Below, in pieces: positions 59,606-64,000 of a stretch of 64,000 nucleotides of DNA. The position numbers were made by a program, and so were the translations under genes. Position 1 is the stretch's first letter. Each line of letters opens with the position of its first letter. The notes under the pieces were generated by a model. That model saw only the letters and a program-made list of their open reading frames with translations, was not told the DNA's origin and did no database searches. The stretch comes from Senimuribacter sp049852125 (GTDB taxonomy: Bacteria; Bacillota; Clostridia; Peptostreptococcales; Anaerovoracaceae). The stretch lies in the NCBI RefSeq assembly GCF_049852125.1, contig NZ_CP187532.1:930001-994000 (forward strand), in the 5' to 3' direction.

Positions 59606-59620
59606 TGGCATATTTTTTGC
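59606..59620 (+). promoter_or_regulatory. Sigma-54 (-24/-12) promoter of the alcohol dehydrogenase gene
   Basis: TGGCAT-N5-TTGC, one mismatch from the consensus TGGCAC-N5-TTGC, with GG and GC exactly 12 bases apart. Expected start near 59632, 28 bases before the ATG. No competing sigma-A promoter with good spacing is seen. Confidence 0.8.
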
Positions 59621-59659
59621 TTTTGTCTCTCTATAAAAACAACAGTTGGAGGTTTATAT

Positions 59660-60823
59660 ATGTTTGATTTTCATTTCAGCGTTCCCACAGAAATCTATTT
59701 TGGGGAAGCGTGCGAGGAACAGGTTGGCGTTTTGATGCGAGCGCATGCGGCTCGGGTGCTGCTGGTCTATGGAAGCGAACGAATTTTTCAGGAAGGGCTT
59801 GGCGGAAGAATCATTGCTTCCTTGGAAAATGCAGGATGTACGGTACTTGCGTTGGGCGGGGTGAAACCAAATGCGGACGCGGCTTATATCAGAAACGGCA
59901 TCGCTTTAGCGCGGAGAGAACAGATAGAAGGGATTCTTGCTGTAGGCGGCGGAAGCGTCATCGATTCAGCGAAGGCAATCGCCGCTGGCGTATTTTTTGA
60001 CGGCGATATCATGGAACTATATGCAAGTCCAGAGAAACAGCCAGATGGATTTCTGCCGGTGGGCGCGGTGGTGACGCTGCCTGCTACAGCCAGCGAATCC
60101 AACGCGACGTCGGTGATCAGCGACAGCGTCACAGGAAAAAAGATCATGCGGGCCTTTGAGGGGTCAAAGCCTAAGTTTGCCCTGCTTGATCCGGCGCTGA
60201 CCCTTAGTGTCAGCCGTTTTCAGACTGCCAGCGGAGGGTTCGATATCTTCGCGCATGCTTTTGAGCGGTATTTTGATCTGAACCGGCAGAGCAGTCTTCT
60301 CGATCGTATGAGCGTGGCGCTGATGCGGGAGGTTGTCGAAACTCTGCCAAAGGTGCTGGAACGACCCGAAGATGAGAGCTTTCGCAGTGAATTGATGCTG
60401 GCTGCTACAGTGGCGCATAACGATATGCTGGGACCCGGCGGTGACTTTGCCTGTCATGAAATGAGCCATCAGATTACAGAATCCTTTGGAATTGCCCACG
60501 GCGCGGCCCTTGCCATGCTGATGCCGGCATGGTGCGAATATGTCAGTCATCACGCGTCGCAGCGGTTTGCGTCGTTCTTCAGCCAGGTCTTTCAGGTAAA
60601 AGGGGATCAGCCGCAGGATATCATAGAGAAAGGGATCGCGGCGTTCCGAAGCTTTATCGATACCATCGGTCTGGCGCAGCGCCTGGAAACAGAGAAACAG
60701 GATCTGGCAGAGCTGGCCAGGCAGACCCTGGACGGAAGACCTTTTGTGGGGTATGGATTGATCGAGCTGACAGCCTTTGACATCGAACAGATTTATGAAA
60801 AAATCCTCCATGTTGTTGCGTAG
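59660..60823 (+). CDS. Iron-containing alcohol dehydrogenase
   Basis: 387-residue group III (Fe-ADH) enzyme, NAD(P)H-dependent interconversion of an alcohol and aldehyde or ketone. N-terminal Rossmann part 'FHFSVPTEIYFGEACEEQ', 'ILAVGGGSVIDSAKAIAAG' and 'TLPATASESNATSVISD'. Metal site residues are in 'SGGFDIFAHAFERYF' (Asp, His), 'CHEMSHQITESFGIAHGAALAML' (His residues). Resembles butanol dehydrogenases but true substrate is open. ATG at 59660 follows GGAGG. Placed behind a sigma-54 promoter; its stop codon lies inside the activator palindrome of the next operon. Confidence 0.93.
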   Translation: MFDFHFSVPTEIYFGEACEEQVGVLMRAHAARVLLVYGSERIFQEGLGGRIIASLENAGCTVLALGGVKPNADAAYIRNGIALARREQIEGILAVGGGSVIDSAKAIAAGVFFDGDIMELYASPEKQPDGFLPVGAVVTLPATASESNATSVISDSVTGKKIMRAFEGSKPKFALLDPALTLSVSRFQTASGGFDIFAHAFERYFDLNRQSSLLDRMSVALMREVVETLPKVLERPEDESFRSELMLAATVAHNDMLGPGGDFACHEMSHQITESFGIAHGAALAMLMPAWCEYVSHHASQRFASFFSQVFQVKGDQPQDIIEKGIAAFRSFIDTIGLAQRLETEKQDLAELARQTLDGRPFVGYGLIELTAFDIEQIYEKILHVVA

Positions 60824-60832
60824 ACGCAACAA
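60813..60832. promoter_or_regulatory. Palindromic upstream activating site 1
   Basis: TTGTTGCG-TAGA-CGCAACAA, eight-base perfect arms. It spans the stop codon of the alcohol dehydrogenase and is centred about 105 bases upstream of the expected sigma-54 start, the usual position for an enhancer-binding protein. Confidence 0.75.
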
Positions 60833-60856
60833 TGTGACGGCTTTCCTGCAACAAAA

Positions 60857-60874
60857 TTGTTATTTTCGTAACAA
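60857..60874. promoter_or_regulatory. Palindromic upstream activating site 2
   Basis: TTGTTA-N6-TAACAA, a weaker relative of site 1, with an additional GCAACAA half-site at 60848-60854. Centred about 60 bases upstream of the expected start. Confidence 0.6.
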
Positions 60875-60902
60875 ATTCTCGTAAAAAACGCCTTTTTTCC
60901 TT

Positions 60903-60917
60903 TGGCACACTTTTTGC
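60903..60917 (+). promoter_or_regulatory. Sigma-54 (-24/-12) promoter of the DUF362 operon
   Basis: TGGCAC-N5-TTGC, a full consensus match (GG at 60904-60905, GC at 60916-60917). Expected start near 60928, about 42 bases before the ATG. Confidence 0.92.
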
Positions 60918-60969
60918 TGTAAGTAAAGGTGTCATTATAAATACGTCATAATTTTTTAGGAGGAAGAAA

Positions 60970-62262
60970 ATGAGTAAAGCAAAATCATTAGTTGCTCTTG
61001 CAAAAGGCGATGACATTCAGGCAAACGTAACCAAGGTTTTTGATCTGATGGGCGGCGTTACCAGCGTAATCCGCAAAGGAACCACGGTTGTGTTAAAGCC
61101 TAACGCAGGACATGCCGAACCGCCGGAAACTTCTGTATGCACCAATCCGGAAGTTGTAAGAGCGGTCATTCGCGAGGTAAAGAAGGCAGAACCTAAGAGA
61201 ATCATCGTAGCAGAGGCAGCTGCAATCGGCTGTGATACGATGGAATGCTTCAAGGTAAGCGGCATCCAGGCCGTTGCTGAGGAGGAAGGCGTTGAGCTTT
61301 TGGACATCAAACGGGATAAGGATCTGGTAAAGGTTGCCGTTCGCGGATTCCGTTCCAATATCGACTCTGTAAAGCTGCCTAGATTTTTGCTGGAAGCAGA
61401 TCATCTGATCAACCTGCCAATCCTGAAGGCACATGCTTCTATGGTATTCTCCGGCGCGCTGAAGAATATCAAAGGTGTAGTACAGGATAAGGTACATATG
61501 GATATGCATAAACAAAATCTGACCATGGCAATGATGGACGTATGGTCCGTATGCCGTGCGGATATCAATATTATGGACGCGCACCGGGCAGCATCCGGAT
61601 ACAGCCCGCATATGCCGGTTCCAATCGAATCCCACATGATTTTAGGCTCCAAAGACCCTGTTGCTATCGACCGTGTTGCCTGTGAGGTTACCGGCATCGA
61701 TACCACGGCTGTAGACTACTTCAAGGTTGCAGAGGAAACAGGTCTTGGAAATTACGATATGGATCAGATTGAAGTCGTGGGCAATACCATCGAAGAATCC
61801 TTCATGAAGATGTGGATTCCATATATCGGAGATATGAGCACCAGATGGCCGGAATACGATGTAAGATGTAAAGGCGGATGCTCCAGCTGCCAGGCGCTCC
61901 TTGCTATCAACATGGAAGAACTGAAGGCAGTAAACGCTTACGACGAGAATGCCGGCATGACTGTTGTAATCGGCGGGCTCAACGAAATTCCGGATGATAT
62001 TCCGGACGAGAAGATCGTACTCCACGGAAACTGCACCAAGAAATATCTGAAGCAGCATCCGGGCGCATATCACATTCTGGGATGCCCTCCGAATGAACCG
62101 GCTCTCTACTTGACCATTCAGAGACATGAGACCATCGACGGGACAGGGGATCAGGAAGATGAGATCATCCGTCCATGCATGGCAAGAGACGCACAGGTAT
62201 GGCACGATTACGTGTTCGCTAAATTTGAAGAATACAAGAAGGAAAATCCGGAGGCTAAATAA
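60970..62262 (+). CDS. DUF362 family protein with C-terminal cysteine motifs
   Basis: 430-residue cytoplasmic protein. DUF362 features: 'GTTVVLKPNAGHAEPPETSVCTNPEVV', 'IIVAEAAAIGCDTMECFKVSG', 'ADHLINLPILKAHASMVFSGALKNIKGVV' and 'DINIMDAHRAASGYSPHMP' (some split for length). The C-terminal third has 'CKGGCSSCQAL' and 'GNCTKKYLKQHP...GCPPNEP', likely metal or Fe-S ligands rather than a standard 2x4Fe-4S ferredoxin. DUF362 members have no settled reaction. Clean codon bias resembles pyc and dnaK, so strong expression is expected. First gene behind a consensus sigma-54 promoter, with GGAGG before the ATG. Confidence 0.9.
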   Translation: MSKAKSLVALAKGDDIQANVTKVFDLMGGVTSVIRKGTTVVLKPNAGHAEPPETSVCTNPEVVRAVIREVKKAEPKRIIVAEAAAIGCDTMECFKVSGIQAVAEEEGVELLDIKRDKDLVKVAVRGFRSNIDSVKLPRFLLEADHLINLPILKAHASMVFSGALKNIKGVVQDKVHMDMHKQNLTMAMMDVWSVCRADINIMDAHRAASGYSPHMPVPIESHMILGSKDPVAIDRVACEVTGIDTTAVDYFKVAEETGLGNYDMDQIEVVGNTIEESFMKMWIPYIGDMSTRWPEYDVRCKGGCSSCQALLAINMEELKAVNAYDENAGMTVVIGGLNEIPDDIPDEKIVLHGNCTKKYLKQHPGAYHILGCPPNEPALYLTIQRHETIDGTGDQEDEIIRPCMARDAQVWHDYVFAKFEEYKKENPEAK

Positions 62263-62532
62263 ATGGAAGGATACATCAGGGTCAAGGCAGGAAAGGAATT
62301 CTGGGAACTGCTGAACATGATCTTTACCGACGAATTCATGCAGAAATATACCAACTTTGAAAGCTTTGAGTATTTTCGCTATTCCAGCGCGGTGATGTGC
62401 AGCTGGGATGGAGAATATATGATTTATCCCGAAACAGTCTTCAACAACTTCGTCATCGAAAGCACTGTTTTCAAGACCTGGGACGAGATGGTCATGAAAG
62501 CGGCGGACGAGAGATTTCCTAAAGAAAAATAA
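62263..62532 (+). CDS. 89-residue orphan protein
   Basis: Small acidic soluble protein rich in aromatic residues ('NFESFEYFRYSSAVMCSWDG'), with no signal peptide, membrane helix or recognisable motif. It starts immediately after the DUF362 stop; GGAGG lies nine bases before its ATG inside the DUF362 coding end, so the two are made together. This suggests a subunit, chaperone or ligand-binding partner of the DUF362 protein. I do not recognise the family. Codon use matches its neighbours, supporting a real gene. Confidence 0.8.
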   Translation: MEGYIRVKAGKEFWELLNMIFTDEFMQKYTNFESFEYFRYSSAVMCSWDGEYMIYPETVFNNFVIESTVFKTWDEMVMKAADERFPKEK

Positions 62533-62565
62533 TCACCAAAACAATAAGATTCGAGGTAATTACAA

Positions 62566-63885
62566 ATGGCTGACAATAAACAAAAGCTCCAGTCTGAAAA
62601 TACCAAGTCCAACTTTGGCAGAGGCTGGCTGATCATCTTTTACTCCATGATCATGTTTTTCTTCCTGATCGGTTTCTCTATCGACGGGCAGAATATTGTA
62701 ATCGATCAGTGGATTAATGCAAACGGAGGCAGCGCAGATCCGGCAGAATTAAAACCGCAGCTGTTGAAATTAGCGATGTATGCCGGATTCATCGGCGTAG
62801 TTGCTTACTTTGTGATCGGTAGAATTCTGGTTAAGGTTGGCGGAAGAGCGCTTTCTGCAGTATGTCTTGCTTTAGCAGGCGCTTCCTACATCTACTACGG
62901 ACATTCGACGACCACCACCGGATATTTTATCGGTTTAACGCTGGTTACCGTATTCATCAACGGCGCTGCTTACATCGGCGGCGGAAATCTGGTAACCCAG
63001 TGGTTCCCGAAGAAAAAAGGTCTGGCAAACGGATACACCACCATGGGTCACAATCTGGGTTCTGCGTTTTATGTACCTCTGATCAGCGGATTGATTGGCG
63101 CATTCGGCATCGCGAAAGGTATGACGATGCCTGGCATCGCTGCGATCATCATCGCTGTAATCGCTTACTTTATCGTAAGAAACACGCCGCAGGAAAGAGG
63201 CATGTATCCTGACAACGTATCAAAGGAAGTATATGAAGCTGAATACGCGCAGGAGACAGAAAACGGTGAACCAAGATGGACCGTTGCGAAACTTTTAAAG
63301 ACCAAAGAGATGTGGTTCGTTGCCATCATCATCGGCATCAACCAGTTGGTTACCACCGGCGTAATGAGCCAGATGGTTCCAAGAAACATCGAACTGGGTT
63401 TTGCGCCTGAAAAGGCTGTATGGTTAATGACAGTCTGCGCCGTTGTCGGCGTCTGCGGATCTTACGGATTCGGCTGGTTAGACCAGAAGCTGGGTGTTAA
63501 GAAGGCGGTTATCATGTTCCTGGTATGGTATTGTGCAGCTCTGGCTGTAAACTACGTCCTGAACAGTATGTTAGGCGGATATATCTGCGTAGCAATGGTA
63601 GGCGTAGCCATCGGCGCTGCCGCCAACTTCATGACTTCACTTCCTGCATCTGTATTCGGAAGACAGAGTTTTGACGTCGTATACTCCATCTACTTCCCGG
63701 TGATGCAGATCGTATTGATGATGAACTACTACATCAACGCGAAGGCTCTGGAATTGACCGGATCACTGAGAGGCGCTTACCTGGTATTCATCGGGCTTTT
63801 AGTTGTCAATGTTGTACTGATCAACTGCTTCGATACGAAGAAGTACAACCTGGACTACAAGAGAGAAGAAGAACTGAGCGCGTAA
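62566..63885 (+). CDS. MFS transporter of the DUF362 operon
   Basis: 439-residue carrier with twelve predicted helices. 'IGGGNLVTQWFPKKKGLANGYTTMGHNLGSAF' (two parts) resembles the OFA/monocarboxylate-type loop after helix 4, and the central loop 'RNTPQERGMYPDNVSKEVYE' is also typical of that group. It probably imports or exchanges the small organic acid or amine handled by the DUF362 protein and alcohol dehydrogenase; the substrate is not identifiable. GAGGTAATTACAA precedes the ATG. Strong codon bias. It is distinct in sequence from the OFA carrier at 39587. Confidence 0.9.
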   Translation: MADNKQKLQSENTKSNFGRGWLIIFYSMIMFFFLIGFSIDGQNIVIDQWINANGGSADPAELKPQLLKLAMYAGFIGVVAYFVIGRILVKVGGRALSAVCLALAGASYIYYGHSTTTTGYFIGLTLVTVFINGAAYIGGGNLVTQWFPKKKGLANGYTTMGHNLGSAFYVPLISGLIGAFGIAKGMTMPGIAAIIIAVIAYFIVRNTPQERGMYPDNVSKEVYEAEYAQETENGEPRWTVAKLLKTKEMWFVAIIIGINQLVTTGVMSQMVPRNIELGFAPEKAVWLMTVCAVVGVCGSYGFGWLDQKLGVKKAVIMFLVWYCAALAVNYVLNSMLGGYICVAMVGVAIGAAANFMTSLPASVFGRQSFDVVYSIYFPVMQIVLMMNYYINAKALELTGSLRGAYLVFIGLLVVNVVLINCFDTKKYNLDYKREEELSA

Positions 63886-63944
63886 GGGGTTTAGAAAAAG
63901 CTTAAATTTTATCGGACATATTTGTCTCAACATTTGAACTCTGT

Positions 63945-63974
63945 GCAGGCTGCTTCCGCTGTGAAGCGGCCTGC
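63945..63974 (+). other. Hairpin downstream of the MFS gene
   Basis: GCAGGC/GCCTGC outer and GCTTC/GAAGC inner pairs with a small loop, no T-run after it. It could be an intercistronic processing hairpin, since a ribosome site follows closely. Confidence 0.6.
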
Positions 63975-63990
63975 CCGCATATAGGAACAG

Positions 63991-63998
63991 AAAGGTGG
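63991..63998 (+). promoter_or_regulatory. Ribosome binding site for a gene beyond the window
   Basis: AAAGGTGG at the last bases, after the hairpin and without any promoter in between. The sigma-54 operon most likely continues past base 64000. Confidence 0.55.
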
Positions 63999-64000
63999 AA

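Noticed and set aside
1..64000. CRISPR arrays, tRNA or rRNA genes, insertion sequences, prophage or integrase genes
   Set aside because: No regularly spaced direct repeats, no cloverleaf-like or rRNA-like sequence, and no transposase, integrase or phage structural protein translation was found by eye.

Overview
The window reads as chromosomal DNA of a low-to-mid GC, anaerobic, Gram-positive clostridium-like bacterium (Firmicutes, class Clostridia). The reasons are the HrcA/CIRCE-controlled hrcA-grpE-dnaK-dnaJ cluster, strong purine-rich Shine-Dalgarno sites with frequent TTG/GTG starts, sigma-A promoters, a SpoIIM-family protein, pyruvate carboxylase, an OFA-type MFS carrier and ferredoxin-like Fe-S oxidoreductases. 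A relative of Emergencia/Anaerovorax is my guess from gene style only. No rRNA, tRNA, CRISPR array, IS element or phage module was seen.

Layout. 1-4680: the 3' part of a peptide/nickel-type ABC importer operon (permease fragment, permease, lipoprotein receptor, fused double ATPase) and a small helical protein. 4850-7297 (-): a secreted GH25 muramidase with many Ig-like modules. 7463-8921: a DUF5685 protein plus a J-domain protein with a cysteine-rich tail. 8985-13774 (-): a five-gene operon (radical SAM, ACT, UPF0210, Fe-S aldo/keto reductase, D-cysteine desulfhydrase-like enzyme). 13947-25378: DUF6873 protein, MATE exporter, uracil-DNA glycosylase, AlbA_2/ATPase regulator, LemA/DUF2207/SUV3-like helicase, SpoIIM, amidase and a methyltransferase. 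25529-32192: TypA, CrcB, MscS and pyruvate carboxylase. 32291-38183: an HxlR regulator, a 700-base repeat- and operator-rich spacer, an NAD(P)-binding reductase, a zinc-macrodomain/SirTM ADP-ribosylation pair, and a MarR-controlled ABC-2 exporter. 38323-39421: decay (acetyltransferase with an in-frame TGA, then empty sequence). 39587-49507: OFA transporter, FCD-GntR regulator, ECF sigma/membrane partner, YfcC carrier with M20 dipeptidase, CAP protein, a broken lipoprotein, a membrane protein and a nitroreductase. 49739-58967: the heat-shock cluster followed by prmA and rsmE, with an MFS transporter inserted behind its own MerR-type promoter. 59119-64000: a DUF3842 protein and a sigma-54-type unit.

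The most interesting part is 59581-63885. Two excellent -24/-12 (sigma-54) promoters precede an iron-dependent alcohol dehydrogenase and a DUF362 / 89-residue orphan / MFS operon that runs off the window end. Palindromic TTGTTGCG/CGCAACAA sites lie upstream, and one half-site is shared between both promoters. This looks like one activator-controlled catabolic regulon whose substrate I cannot name. Other notable items are the SirTM/macrodomain pair without its usual lipoylation partners, a degenerate duplicated repeat full of TGACACA/TGTGTCA half-sites (32749-33052), and a family of long imperfect palindromes with an ACGTAC core, two of them inside the dnaK operon.

Gene calls rest on reading translations and motifs by eye; no database search was run. 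Start codons were moved from the longest frame to the codon best served by a ribosome binding site where one was visible.
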